Positions 1-8,894 are shown, counted from the first letter of the stretch. The stretch: 64,000 bases of DNA from Palsa-872 sp036844615 (GCA_036844615.1 DAIUFK010000002.1:26403-90402), one strand, 5' to 3'. Notes: generated by a model not told the origin, from the letters alone. Made by a program: numbers and translations.

Positions 1-1162
1 CGACCATCGCATTGAACGCGGCGCCCAGGTGGCGGACCTCCGTGCCGCCATCGAGCCGAACCCGAACCGTGAGGTCGCCCGCCTCAACCTTCGCTGCAGC
101 GCGCGCTAGCGCGAGGATGGGCCGGATCGTGAACCTGGTCAGAATGACAGCGAACGCGATCATCAGCAACGCGCCAACCGTCTCCGCAAGCAAGGAGAAA
201 CGGGCCTGGGCGTAGGCCGGCGCGAGGGCGTCCGCGGCGTCGGTCGAGGCGATAACCACCCAGCCGAGGCTTGCGATCGAGCTGTAGCCGGCGAGGACGT
301 CCCTGCCGCGAAAGTCGGTCATCCTCGCCGAGCCGGGGCCCGAGTCCAAGGCGGTGTCGATCACAGCGCTGTTGCCCTTGATCGTCAGGGACCCTTTGGC
401 CAGCATGGCGGCATCATTCCTGACGGCCCCCCAGTCAGAGCTGTAGACGATCAGGTGGGCGCCGTTGGCGACGTGGATCTCCTGGAACTTTGAGTTGGTG
501 GCTCGCCCGTAAGGGTCGAGCAGGGTTGCCAGCGCCGAGACGTTGAGGTCCCCCGCGACGATTCCCTGCGTCTGCCCGTCCGGGCCGACGATCGGTTCGG
601 TCATGATCCACAGCAGGCCACTGACGCCCTTACGGATTGGTTGGATGGACTCGAGAGTGAGGCTGTTCCTAAGGGTCACGATTGCGGCGTCTCGGAGATC
701 CGAATCCAAAGCCGTCGTCGCGAGCACCTTGCCGCTGGTGCTGACGATCTCGATAGCTTCGAAGGAGGGGTCCGCACCAGCGGGCCGCGCCACGACTGCG
801 CTGAGCCCGGGTTTTCCGGTGCGACTCACTGAGTCCTCCGCGAGACGCCGCAACTCAGCTTTGCGCTCCCCCAACCAGGCGCCGATTCGAACCGCGGTCG
901 CTTCCGCTGTCGCCTGGCTGCGGGCTGTTGCGGCAGCGGTGCTCGTCTGCACGCCCTCCTGGAACGTCAGCAGCCCCAGGATCGCGACCGCCGGCAGGGA
1001 GACCAGGAGCGATCCACCCAGGACGCGCATGAAGAAGCTGTCCCAGGGTCTGCGCCTGCGTGTGCGAGCCGGTGGCGCGGCCCGGCGCTCGCTTTGAACC
1101 AGGCGAATGTCTGGACGAGCCGTGCCTGGCGTGGCCGCGCGCGGCGCGTCTTTAAGCGCCAT
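1..1162 (-). CDS. Methyl-accepting chemotaxis protein, 3' part cut by window edge
   Basis: The minus strand is open from an ATG at 1162 to the left edge, giving about 387 residues of a chemoreceptor. Visible are a basic N-terminus, a first membrane segment (VLGGSLLVSLPAVAILGLL), a long extracellular sensor part beginning with a VRIGAWLGERKAELRRLAED helix, and near the edge a HAMP start (RPILALARAAAKVEAGDL). The layout matches the complete receptor next door, so the methyl-accepting signalling domain should lie outside the window. The start overlaps the end of the upstream receptor by 11 bp, so the two are probably co-translated. Family assignment is secure; the ligand is unknown. Confidence 0.85.
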   Translation of the reverse strand, partial: MALKDAPRAATPGTARPDIRLVQSERRAAPPARTRRRRPWDSFFMRVLGGSLLVSLPAVAILGLLTFQEGVQTSTAAATARSQATAEATAVRIGAWLGERKAELRRLAEDSVSRTGKPGLSAVVARPAGADPSFEAIEIVSTSGKVLATTALDSDLRDAAIVTLRNSLTLESIQPIRKGVSGLLWIMTEPIVGPDGQTQGIVAGDLNVSALATLLDPYGRATNSKFQEIHVANGAHLIVYSSDWGAVRNDAAMLAKGSLTIKGNSAVIDTALDSGPGSARMTDFRGRDVLAGYSSIASLGWVVIASTDAADALAPAYAQARFSLLAETVGALLMIAFAVILTRFTIRPILALARAAAKVEAGDLTVRVRLDGGTEVRHLGAAFNAMV

Positions 1163-3107
1163 GTCTGGGCTCCTGCGTTGCTTCCCATCCCGTATCGGCC
1201 AGCTGGGTGGCGAGCTCACCCTGGCGGCCCGCGGCGGCGGCGATCTCCTGGGCGGTTGCGGCAACGGAGCGGCTGCCCTCTGCGATGTGCTCGATGGCGA
1301 GCACCACCTGCTCGGTGGAGGAGCGCTGCTGCTGGTGAGCGGCATGCATTTGGCCGCCCGCTTCCACCACCGCCTGCATCATCGCGAGCCCCCGCTCCAT
1401 CTGCTTGACGCCCTTTTCCAGCGCCATGACGGTCTCGCTGCTCTGGGCCTGGGCGCCCTCGACGAGGGTGGCGATCTGGGCCGCGGCCGCCTTCGAGCGC
1501 TCGGCGAGACGGCGCACCTCGTCCGCGACGACCGCGAAGCCGCGGCCCGCATCGCCGGCGCGAGCTGCCTCAATGGCTGCGTTGAGGGCGAGCAGGTTGG
1601 TCTGGTCGGCGATGTCGTTGATGAGCTCGAGGATGCCCTCGATCTCGTTGACGCGACCTGCAAGTGCGAGGGTGCGATCGCCCGAGGCTTTGAGGTCGGC
1701 CTGCGCGAGCTGGAGGTTGGCCTGCGTCTCGGCAGCTTGCATGGCGACACGGTCGACGGTGGCCGCGACTGCCGCCGAGCTGCGTGAAAGCTCTTCCATG
1801 CTTGCCGAAGTTGCAGTGGCCGCCGTCGTCTGCTCGAAGGTCGCGGAGGCGAGCTGCTCCGCCGCTGCAGACAGCTTGGCGGCGGACTCGGTGACCTCGC
1901 CTCGGAGGCGGAACAGGACGCTGCCCAGCCGCTCGACCATCGCGTCGAATGCGTCGCTGAGCCGCCGGATCTCCCCGCCCCCCTTCAGGTTTACCCGGGC
2001 TGAGAGGTCGCCGGCTTCCACCCTTGCGGCGGCGCGGGCGAGAGCAACGATTGGCCTGGTCGTGAAGATCGCGAGGACTACCGCGAATCCGATCAGCAGC
2101 ACGGTGCTCAGGGCCTGCAGCAGGGAGGTCGTGAGCTCCTGCGCGTAGACCGGAGCCAGCGCGCTCGACAGGTCAATTGACGCGATCACCACCCAGCCGA
2201 GGCTGGGGATCGGCTCGTACCCGGCGAGGACCTGGTGATTCCTGTAGTCCTTGATCTGCGCAACGCCGCGGCCGAGGTTCGTCGCCTGGTCGTAGGTCGC
2301 GGCCTCGGCCGTGATGCTCAGAGAGCCCTTCGCCAGAATGCCGGCGTCGCCCTGGATGACTCCCCACGCCGAGCTGTACAGAAGGAGGTGCTGAGCGTTG
2401 ACCACGTGCACCTCCTGATCCGATGTGGTCGAGGTGTCGAGTCCGTAGGGGTTGAGCAGCCGGCCCAAAACGGCAACTGTCACATCTACTACGACTACAC
2501 CTTGCGATTTGCTGTCCGAACCGACGATCGGCGAAGTCATGATCCAATCGAGGCCGCCAACGCTCTTCTGGATCGGCCCAACCGTGTCGATGACCAGGCT
2601 GTTCGTAAACGCGGCGCCTTCGGGCCGGCCTGACAGCACGGCGCCTCGCGGTGCCGACCCCACAAGCTTTCCACCCGAATTGAAGATCTGCAGCGTGGTG
2701 AAGGCCGGATGGGCGGCGGTCGAAGCCACCAGGGCCGCGTTCACCCCAGGCTCAGAGAGTTCGCCGACTTGGTCTTGCGCAATGGCGCGAAGCTCCGCCT
2801 TGCGCTCCGCGACCCAGTCGCTGATGCGCACGGCTGCGCTCTGTGCAGTAGCTGCCCCGCGCGCTTTGGTCTGATCGATCGTGGTCTGGGTGCTGAAGTT
2901 GGCCATCACGAAGCCAAGCAGGATGGAGACTGGAATCGACACCAGGAGCAGGCCTGCCACGGCACGAACGGAGTAGCCGTCAAATGACTGCAAACTCCCC
3001 CATCGTCTGGGCGCACGCGTAGCCCCCGTTGGGGCTTTCACCAGGCGAAGCGCCGGCTGCTTTAGGTCGAGGACCCGGTCATCTGGCGGTCCCCTTCGCA
3101 GCTGCAT
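1152..3107 (-). CDS. Methyl-accepting chemotaxis protein (dCache-like, HAMP, MA domain)
   Basis: This is a full-length 651-residue chemoreceptor. Residues 48-70 form the first membrane helix and residues 80-320 an extracellular sensor of dCache type, ending in a GYEPIPSLGWVV motif. Residues 329-350 form the second helix, followed by HAMP to about 400 and a long coiled-coil signalling domain. The signalling tip (INDIADQTNLLALNAAIEAA, about 496-515) and the following ARAGDAGRGFAVVADEVRRL are the highly conserved CheA/CheW contact hairpin. It lies 87 bp downstream of a LuxR-type response regulator on the same strand. No che genes are visible in the window, so the receptor must signal to a CheA encoded elsewhere. 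Confidence 0.93.
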   Translation of the reverse strand: MQLRRGPPDDRVLDLKQPALRLVKAPTGATRAPRRWGSLQSFDGYSVRAVAGLLLVSIPVSILLGFVMANFSTQTTIDQTKARGAATAQSAAVRISDWVAERKAELRAIAQDQVGELSEPGVNAALVASTAAHPAFTTLQIFNSGGKLVGSAPRGAVLSGRPEGAAFTNSLVIDTVGPIQKSVGGLDWIMTSPIVGSDSKSQGVVVVDVTVAVLGRLLNPYGLDTSTTSDQEVHVVNAQHLLLYSSAWGVIQGDAGILAKGSLSITAEAATYDQATNLGRGVAQIKDYRNHQVLAGYEPIPSLGWVVIASIDLSSALAPVYAQELTTSLLQALSTVLLIGFAVVLAIFTTRPIVALARAAARVEAGDLSARVNLKGGGEIRRLSDAFDAMVERLGSVLFRLRGEVTESAAKLSAAAEQLASATFEQTTAATATSASMEELSRSSAAVAATVDRVAMQAAETQANLQLAQADLKASGDRTLALAGRVNEIEGILELINDIADQTNLLALNAAIEAARAGDAGRGFAVVADEVRRLAERSKAAAAQIATLVEGAQAQSSETVMALEKGVKQMERGLAMMQAVVEAGGQMHAAHQQQRSSTEQVVLAIEHIAEGSRSVAATAQEIAAAAGRQGELATQLADTGWEATQEPRHGA

Positions 3108-3194
3108 GCCCTTGTACTACGCGGGGCAGCCTGTTTTGTCGCCATGGGTGAGCACGGCGAGCCACCCCTATAAGAGGATGGCATCGGGGGATTT

Positions 3195-3974
3195 CTAAAG
3201 CTCGATCAGCCCCTGGCGAGCCGCCGAGATGACCGCTTGCAGCTTGGAGTGGACCTGGAGCTTTTCGATCACATGGCGGACGTGCCATTCGACTGTATGG
3301 GGGGCGATGCCAAGGCGTTCTGACATGGCTGCAGTGTCCAGGCCTTCGGCGAGCAGGTGCAGGATGTCGAGCTCGCGTGGCGTGAACGCCGCCAGCAGTT
3401 GCTCGCGTTCGCGCTTTTGGGTCACTACCCCCCGCTGGCGTCGAATCGCTCGCGCGAAGAGCTCGACAGGGATGAGCACCTCGCCCCTGGATGCCCGGCG
3501 AACTGCCTCGATGATCTGTTCCGCTGTCGCATCCTTGGTCAGATACGCGGTGGCGCCCGCATCGACAGCGTCAAGGAGCGCAGTCTCGGATTCGTCGGCG
3601 CTGTGGAACACGATTGCTGCTCCGGCGTGCTCGAGCTGGATCATGCGGGCGGCCTCCGGCCCTGTCACGTCGGGGAGCCGGAAGTCCATCAGCACAACGT
3701 CGGGGTGATCATTGGCGGCTGAGACAACCGCAGTCGCCCCGGACGAGGACACGCCGGATACCGCCAGGTCGGGCTGCCCTTCAAGGACGCGGGCGAGGGC
3801 CGAGGCAAGGAGGGGATGGTCCTGCACGATCAGGACGCGCACCCGCCGGGCGACCGGCTCGCCCGCGAGCTCCGGCTCCGCTTTGCGCACGGTCGTCACC
3901 CTCTGCCGTCCTGGGCTGCAAAGTGTCCCGCCGGCAAGGCCCGCACATGCTTTCTTGTAACCATTCGACTGCAA
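3195..3974 (-). CDS. LuxR/NarL-family response regulator
   Basis: A receiver domain begins around residue 45 (VRVLIVQDHPLLASAL). It has the phospho-acceptor Asp in VVLMDFRLPD and the conserved Lys in YLTKDA. A C-terminal LuxR-type helix-turn-helix follows (FTPRELDILHLLAEGLDTAA ... HTVEWHVRHVIEKL). The usual acidic pair before the His is reduced to QD rather than DD/ED, so one Mg2+-coordinating acid is missing. The ORF begins at an ATG at 3974, but its first 25 residues look non-domain-like; a GTG at 3899 is an equally good start and gives 234 residues. No partner histidine kinase is adjacent. It reads towards the two chemoreceptors and may regulate or accompany them. Confidence 0.9.
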   Translation of the reverse strand: MQSNGYKKACAGLAGGTLCSPGRQRVTTVRKAEPELAGEPVARRVRVLIVQDHPLLASALARVLEGQPDLAVSGVSSSGATAVVSAANDHPDVVLMDFRLPDVTGPEAARMIQLEHAGAAIVFHSADESETALLDAVDAGATAYLTKDATAEQIIEAVRRASRGEVLIPVELFARAIRRQRGVVTQKREREQLLAAFTPRELDILHLLAEGLDTAAMSERLGIAPHTVEWHVRHVIEKLQVHSKLQAVISAARQGLIEL

Positions 3975-4042
3975 CTGTAAAGCGGATACTTAATTGTTGC
4001 GTCAGCCTGCTTGGCTTTAATTAGTTGGTACCTTCCTCCACG

Positions 4043-4879
4043 GTGAAGGCAATGGTGCTCGGCGCGGGGGGGCAGGTTGGGTCGGAGCTCATGCGGCGCC
4101 TTGGCGACGCGGTCGGGTTTACCCACGGTGAGCTTTCGGTCTCTGACGGGGCAGGAATTGAGAGGGCCTGCCTCCGCCACCGCCCAGACGTCGTCTTCAA
4201 CTGCGCAGCTTTCAACGCTGTCGATCGCGCGGAGAGCGAGCCGGAGGTCGCATACGAGGTGAATACCAAGGGACCGGCGGCCGCCGGCGCCGCGTGCAGC
4301 CGCTACGGTGCCCGCCTGGTCCATTTTTCGACGAACTTCGTCTTCGACGGCTCGCGCGGCCGGCCGTACGTCGAGACCGACGCCGCGCATCCCCTGAGCG
4401 TGTATGGCAAATCCAAGCTCGACGGCGAGAACGCACTCCTTGCCGTACTGCCCGAAGCGATAGTCATCAGGACGGCGGCGGTTTTCGGTGATCGCGGGTC
4501 GGCGGTGAATGGCGGGAGCTTTCCCGGGCGGATTCTCGAGCTGGCGCGCGAAGGGCGGCAGCTGCGAGTAGTTTCCGACCAGCGGGTCAACCCCACGTAC
4601 GCGCGGGACCTCGCCGAGGCGGCGATCGCGCTCGCGGTTGCCGAGATGAGTGGCGTGGTTCACGTCGTCGCAGCCGGCTGTTGCGGCTGGGACGAGTTCG
4701 CGCGGGCGGCCCTTGCCGATTGCGGCGTCGATGCGGAGGTGAAGTCCGTGACCACCAGCGACAGCAGCGCGCCGGCGCGGCGGCCGCTCAACGGATGCCT
4801 TGGATCCGTCCGCACAGAGGCGCTCAGGCCGTGGCGTGAGGGAGTCGCCGCCTGGGCGGCCAACCGCAACCACCCTTAA
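4043..4879 (+). CDS. dTDP-4-dehydrorhamnose reductase-like SDR protein
   Basis: An extended short-chain dehydrogenase of the RmlD type, about 278 residues. The N-terminal nucleotide-binding motif is MVLGAGGQVGSELMRRL, the aspartate/asparagine region is RPDVVFNCAAFNAVDRAE, a substrate-side motif is HFSTNFVFDG, and the catalytic YGKSK supplies Tyr and Lys. The family reduces dTDP-4-keto-6-deoxy-L-mannose in dTDP-rhamnose synthesis, which suits the polysaccharide cluster downstream. RmlA, RmlB and RmlC are not in the window, so the exact substrate is uncertain. Possible starts are TTG 4025, GTG 4043 and ATG 4052; no Shine-Dalgarno sequence decides between them. It is divergent from the response regulator. 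Confidence 0.8.
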   Translation: MKAMVLGAGGQVGSELMRRLGDAVGFTHGELSVSDGAGIERACLRHRPDVVFNCAAFNAVDRAESEPEVAYEVNTKGPAAAGAACSRYGARLVHFSTNFVFDGSRGRPYVETDAAHPLSVYGKSKLDGENALLAVLPEAIVIRTAAVFGDRGSAVNGGSFPGRILELAREGRQLRVVSDQRVNPTYARDLAEAAIALAVAEMSGVVHVVAAGCCGWDEFARAALADCGVDAEVKSVTTSDSSAPARRPLNGCLGSVRTEALRPWREGVAAWAANRNHP

Positions 4880-5153
4880 AAAGGCTCGGGCCGGGCGATC
4901 TCTCGACACCGGCACCGAGCTTGGCTGCGGGGGGTGAGTTCTTATCAAGTTGAGAGGGCCGTCCAACCTTTCTGAGGATCCTTCACCGATGGACGATCTC
5001 TACCCGACAAATTCTAAGGCTTGGAATCCGTGAGTGCCATACGCAAAGTGTGTGAGTTTTCGGCGACAAATCGACCACGTCGCTCGGGAAATACCAAGGG
5101 GAATAAAACACAGGACCCAAACGTCATAATGCTGCGTTAGTCCTGCACACGTC
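4880..5153. other. Intergenic region upstream of the polysaccharide operon
   Basis: This 274-bp region is clearly less GC-rich than its surroundings. It holds no convincing gene. Two copies of CGACAAAT, near 5004 and 5063, could be protein-binding sites. A CATAAT hexamer at 5125-5130 is a plausible -10 box for the HTH gene that starts at 5154 or 5163. No terminator with a T-run is visible after the reductase gene. Confidence 0.4.
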
Positions 5154-5717
5154 TTGCACACTTTGATCAGTTCGAGGGAGGCAGCCGAGCGCCTTGGCGT
5201 CAGCCAGGCGACTGTTCTCCGCGCAGTTGCGCGGGGCGTGCTGAAGCCTGCCAGAACCACGCCCGGAGGCCACCACCGATTCCGCCTCGACGCGATCGAA
5301 GCTCTTGGCGGCGCTCCTTCGCCGGACCTGGGGCTCGTGACGACGTTCATCAGCACCCGTGCCGCAGCCTGCCTGCTTGCGGTCAGCCAGCACACTGTCA
5401 TCAGGGCGTGCCGCGACGGCCGGCTTAAGCCCGATGAGACGACGCCAGGGGGACACCTTCGGTTCTCGGAGGAGCGGATCCGCCGGCTGGCGCCGGTCGC
5501 CAAGGGGCTGACGGGCACCGGCGAGACGGCTCGCGTGCTTGGACTGACAGTCGACAGGCTCCGCCGGGCTGTTCACGACGGCACAGTGACGCCCGCCGCG
5601 GTCACCCCTGGCGGCCACCGCCGCTTCGCCGCCACCGAGCTTGCCTCGACGGCATTCCAGTCAGCGCGTGGCCGCAAGGCTCACACCGACGAAGGGGCTG
5701 ACCATGCCGCGACGTAA
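5154..5717 (+). CDS. Protein made of three tandem MerR/excisionase-type HTH units
   Basis: The 187-residue product is built from three consecutive helix-turn-helix units of the HTH_17/MerR type, at about 5-51, 66-111 and 119-164. Each unit ends with the same wing motif, TPGGH followed by a basic/aromatic pair: TPGGHHRF (36-43), TPGGHLRF (97-104) and TPGGHRRF (151-158). A single such unit is normal in MerR regulators and excisionases; three in one chain with no effector domain is unusual. Starts are TTG at 5154 or TTG at 5163. The gene overlaps the glycosyltransferase start by 14 bp, so it probably belongs to the polysaccharide operon and may regulate it. DNA binding is inferred from the fold. 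Confidence 0.75.
   Translation: MHTLISSREAAERLGVSQATVLRAVARGVLKPARTTPGGHHRFRLDAIEALGGAPSPDLGLVTTFISTRAAACLLAVSQHTVIRACRDGRLKPDETTPGGHLRFSEERIRRLAPVAKGLTGTGETARVLGLTVDRLRRAVHDGTVTPAAVTPGGHRRFAATELASTAFQSARGRKAHTDEGADHAAT
5691..5697 (+). promoter_or_regulatory. Ribosome binding site for the glycosyltransferase
   Basis: GAAGGGG lies 6 nt before ATG 5704. It supports that start over the longer in-frame TTG at 5641, which would lie deep inside the HTH gene. Confidence 0.6.
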
Positions 5718-8313
5718 CGGCGACACCGAGGGCTTGCACGGGACGTCGCTGGGGCTGGGCCTCGGCAGCCTGCTCGTGACGGCGGGGATTGCAGTCATCG
5801 CGCTCGGGCTCTTCAGCTGGACGACAAGGTACGGCGTGGCAATCGTCGCGATGTTCGCGGGCCTGGTCTTCATCGGAGTGGAGATCGTTCGACTTCGAAC
5901 GCGAGCCGACCGCGGCCTGCTGCTCTGGACGGCGCTGCTCGACGCGATCCTCGTCGCGGCGGTCGTCCTCGCGATCACGCCAATCCTTGCGATCCTGCGC
6001 GGCTTCGTCGAGCTCGTCGGGCAATCGAAGGTCCAGAGCGGAGGCGACTGGCTCGCATACGGATTTGCCTTCACTGGCCTGTTTCTCGGCGCGTTGTTCT
6101 TCGCGTACGCGATCAAGTACTACCTGAGCACTGTGATCGTGCTGATCACCACGCTCGCCACCGGCGGTCGCAACGGGGGCAACGGCCACAACGGGAGCAA
6201 CGGCAACAACGGGAGCAACGGCAACGGCACGCAGCGTGCCGGGCTAAAGAACGGCTACCACATCGACCTTGGATACCACCCGTTCGTGTCTGTCCACGTC
6301 GCGGCCTACAACGAGAAACGGGTTATCGAACGCCTCCTGACCGCGCTCTCGCAGCTCGAATATCCCGCGTACGAGGTCGTCGTCGTCGATGACTCGAACG
6401 ACGACTCGAACCTGATTCTCGAGCGATGGATGCACACGCCGGGATTCAAGATCCTGCACCGGAACAGCCGGGCCGGCTACAAGGGTGGCGCGCTTCGCGA
6501 AGCGCTCAAGGTCATGGATCCGCGAACCGAGTACGTGGTGGTCTTCGACGCCGATTCAGTGCCGTTCCCTGACTCGATCGATCGCTTCCTTCCGCACTTC
6601 TACCAGGAGTACGAGAACGGCAGGAACCTCAGCGGCAATGGGTATGCAGCCTCTGATAACGGCCAGCCCGCGCACGGCGTCCGGCAGTTCAAGCGCCGCG
6701 AAGAGGTCGCAGCGGTGCAGAGCTACCAGTGGCACGTCCTCAACAAATCGGAGAGCTGGCTGACCGAGGCAGTGCGCGCGGAGTACGCAGGCAGCTACAT
6801 GGTCGAGCGCCCGTTCCAGGATGCGGTCGGCTCTCTGAAGATGGTGGCAGGGACCGCCTGCATGATCAGGGCGGACCTCCTGCGCGAGATCGGCTGGGGA
6901 ACCAGCATCACAGAAGACTGGGAGCTCACCCTCAAGCTCTATGCCCGCGGCTACAAAGTCGCCTACACACCATGGGCAGAGACACCGGCTGAGTGCGTGA
7001 GCACGTTCTCGCGCCTGGCCCGCCAGCGCATGCGCTGGGCGGAGGGGCACACCCACAACGTTCGCAAGTACTTCTTGCCCATCCTGCTGTCTCGCTACGT
7101 CACGCCACTCGAGAAGCTCGAGTTTCTTTTCGACACTACTTATTACTTGCAGGCCCTCCTCTTCGTCATCGGGTCTGGGAGCTGGCTGGTGTCAGAGGTG
7201 ATCTTCCATACGCATGTGCCGGGCTGGACCGCGCAGCTCGGTTGGGCTCTGCTGTTCTCCAACATCTTCGCCCTGCCGCTGATGAACCTCGGCGGGCTCA
7301 TCCTGGAAGAGGCTCCGCCGCGGGACCTCCAGGGAGTGCTCGGCGCCGTGGTTCTGTCCTTTGCACTCGTCCCGTTCCAGGGGTGGGCCGCCCTGAAGGG
7401 CCTCCTGGCCAAGGAGGAGGGACCGTGGTTCCGGACGCCGAAGACGGGTCGGGTCACGGATGAGGTCCACCACCTTCGCCGTCTGCAGCTGCTGCGCCGA
7501 TGGCTGCTCGGCCACCGCGCAGCGGTAGGCGAGGGACGTGTCGGAGGGGTGCGGCACCCGTCACCATCCCCCAGTGCCCCCGTCCGCGCGGTTCCCGCCC
7601 AGCCTCATCTGAACCGCCGGCTTGGTTGGGTGGTGCTTGCGGCGATCGTGCTGGCAGTCGGCGCCCTGGTGTGGGGATCGGCGAGCGTGCCGATTGTGCA
7701 GTCCGCGGGCAACCCTCTCTATCTGCACGGCACCGGCGTCTCGCCGGGGTGCACGCCCGCCACCATGGACCAGGCCGTCGGCGTGCGCCCGACGGCGTGC
7801 TCCGTCACATCCAATGGCACGACGTCGGTGTTCGGCTTTACGAACCTGCCATCGCAAACCATCAGCGCAGGCGTCTGGTCCTTCACCTTCTACTGGACCG
7901 GCGGAACAGGCGCGACCAAGGACACGGTGACCGTGAGCGTCGGCGTGGTCGCCGGCGCCAGCTGCGCAGGGTTTGTCGCCACGATCCCGAACGGGGGCAC
8001 GACCTGGACCACCACCTTCGGGAGCAACGGCGCCAACACCACGAGCCCAGTCACCGTCAGCACGAGCGCGAGCCAGGCCGCGCTGGTGATTCCAGCGGGT
8101 GGGTCGCTGTGTCTGAGCGTGAGCCTCGCTCACGGAACTGGGGGTGCCACTTCGGTGCTCTATGACGGCACTGCCGGGGTTGCCGACACGCAGCTGGTTC
8201 CAGCATCCACTGTGGTCCCAGAGTCGCTGTTGGGTTGGCTCGCGCTTGCTCTGGCCATCCCTGTGATAACCGGCCGCCGTCGGCTGCTGTCTGTGCTCCG
8301 GGTGTGGCGATGA
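5704..8313 (+). CDS. Family-2 processive glycosyltransferase with C-terminal exosortase-type sorting signal
   Basis: An 869-residue membrane protein. Hydrophobic segments fill the first 150 residues and an Asn/Gly-rich linker covers about 154-177. A cellulose-synthase-like GT2 domain follows, with VVVVDDSNDDS (~226), DADS (~282), ITEDWEL (~403) and the RQRMRW (Q/RxxRW) product-binding motif near 440. More membrane helices follow, then a helix near 640 and a Thr/Ser/Gly-rich, Cys-containing beta-rich domain that should be extracellular. The last 32 residues (838-869) show a tripartite pattern: Pro-Glu (VPESLLG), a hydrophobic helix, then GRRR. This resembles PEP-CTERM-type sorting signals. The next gene encodes an exosortase-family protein, overlapping by ATGA. 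The polymer made is unknown. Confidence 0.88.
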   Translation: MPRRNGDTEGLHGTSLGLGLGSLLVTAGIAVIALGLFSWTTRYGVAIVAMFAGLVFIGVEIVRLRTRADRGLLLWTALLDAILVAAVVLAITPILAILRGFVELVGQSKVQSGGDWLAYGFAFTGLFLGALFFAYAIKYYLSTVIVLITTLATGGRNGGNGHNGSNGNNGSNGNGTQRAGLKNGYHIDLGYHPFVSVHVAAYNEKRVIERLLTALSQLEYPAYEVVVVDDSNDDSNLILERWMHTPGFKILHRNSRAGYKGGALREALKVMDPRTEYVVVFDADSVPFPDSIDRFLPHFYQEYENGRNLSGNGYAASDNGQPAHGVRQFKRREEVAAVQSYQWHVLNKSESWLTEAVRAEYAGSYMVERPFQDAVGSLKMVAGTACMIRADLLREIGWGTSITEDWELTLKLYARGYKVAYTPWAETPAECVSTFSRLARQRMRWAEGHTHNVRKYFLPILLSRYVTPLEKLEFLFDTTYYLQALLFVIGSGSWLVSEVIFHTHVPGWTAQLGWALLFSNIFALPLMNLGGLILEEAPPRDLQGVLGAVVLSFALVPFQGWAALKGLLAKEEGPWFRTPKTGRVTDEVHHLRRLQLLRRWLLGHRAAVGEGRVGGVRHPSPSPSAPVRAVPAQPHLNRRLGWVVLAAIVLAVGALVWGSASVPIVQSAGNPLYLHGTGVSPGCTPATMDQAVGVRPTACSVTSNGTTSVFGFTNLPSQTISAGVWSFTFYWTGGTGATKDTVTVSVGVVAGASCAGFVATIPNGGTTWTTTFGSNGANTTSPVTVSTSASQAALVIPAGGSLCLSVSLAHGTGGATSVLYDGTAGVADTQLVPASTVVPESLLGWLALALAIPVITGRRRLLSVLRVWR

Positions 8314-8894
8314 GAACACACGACCGCGACGCGCTGAACATGACCCTCGTTGCCATGACGTGCGCGCTTTTGATGCTGCTGCCTTTCGTCACCACCTTCG
8401 ACGATCTGCTCACAACGTGGGCGCTGCAGCTGGGCGCCAACAATCCACTTCAGGGAATCGTTCCCATCGAGGCGCGCATGGTGGTTGGCCTGCTGGGGGC
8501 GGTTGGAATCCACGCCGCAGCATCAGGCAGCCACATAGTGATCTGGGACGCAGCAGGCTCTATGCACACTCTTTTCATCTCCTGGAACTGCATCGGCTGG
8601 CAGAGCCTCATCCTGCTGGGCATCAGCTTTCTCTCGGGTCTGCGCGGACAGCAGTCATTGGAAGCGCGTGTCCAGGTCGTGCTCATCGGCATCGCCGGCA
8701 CCATGCTTTTGAACCTGATGCGCGTGGCGGCGGTGGCGGCGATCGCGGCGACCATCGGACAAACCCCCGCCATGTTGTTCCACGATTACGGAGGCACCCT
8801 CCTTGTGATCGGCTGGCTCTTCGGGTTCTGGATCTTCGCCCAGAGATGGATCCTTGTCGCGCCGCCCTCGGATGGCGTTGAGGTGCCTGCGTGA
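8310..8894 (+). CDS. Exosortase/archaeosortase-family transpeptidase
   Basis: A 194-residue polytopic membrane protein with about five to six hydrophobic segments. It contains the three spaced residues expected of the exosortase/archaeosortase active site: a Cys in SWNCIGWQSL, an Arg in LLNLMRVAAV and a His in MLFHDYGG. Family members cleave PEP-CTERM-like tails and are thought to transfer the protein to a surface anchor. The start ATG at 8310 lies in an ATGA overlap with the glycosyltransferase stop, and the stop forms a GTGA overlap with the next gene, so it is tightly embedded in the operon. The family call is from motifs alone; a match to PF09721 or TIGR04178 would confirm it. Confidence 0.8.
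   Translation: MRTHDRDALNMTLVAMTCALLMLLPFVTTFDDLLTTWALQLGANNPLQGIVPIEARMVVGLLGAVGIHAAASGSHIVIWDAAGSMHTLFISWNCIGWQSLILLGISFLSGLRGQQSLEARVQVVLIGIAGTMLLNLMRVAAVAAIAATIGQTPAMLFHDYGGTLLVIGWLFGFWIFAQRWILVAPPSDGVEVPA

Noticed and set aside
543..2148. Plus-strand open frames across the chemoreceptor genes
   Set aside because: Antisense to well-supported chemoreceptor domains; composition is Arg/Ser/Ala-rich shadow sequence.
3108..3194. Possible cyclic-di-GMP riboswitch before the chemoreceptor
   Set aside because: Short region lacking the conserved riboswitch core; only weak similarity in a few bases.
6163..6234. Short AAC/GGC-rich tandem repeats, possibly CRISPR-like or microsatellite
   Set aside because: They encode the in-frame Asn/Gly linker of the glycosyltransferase; unit length and lack of spacers rule out CRISPR.
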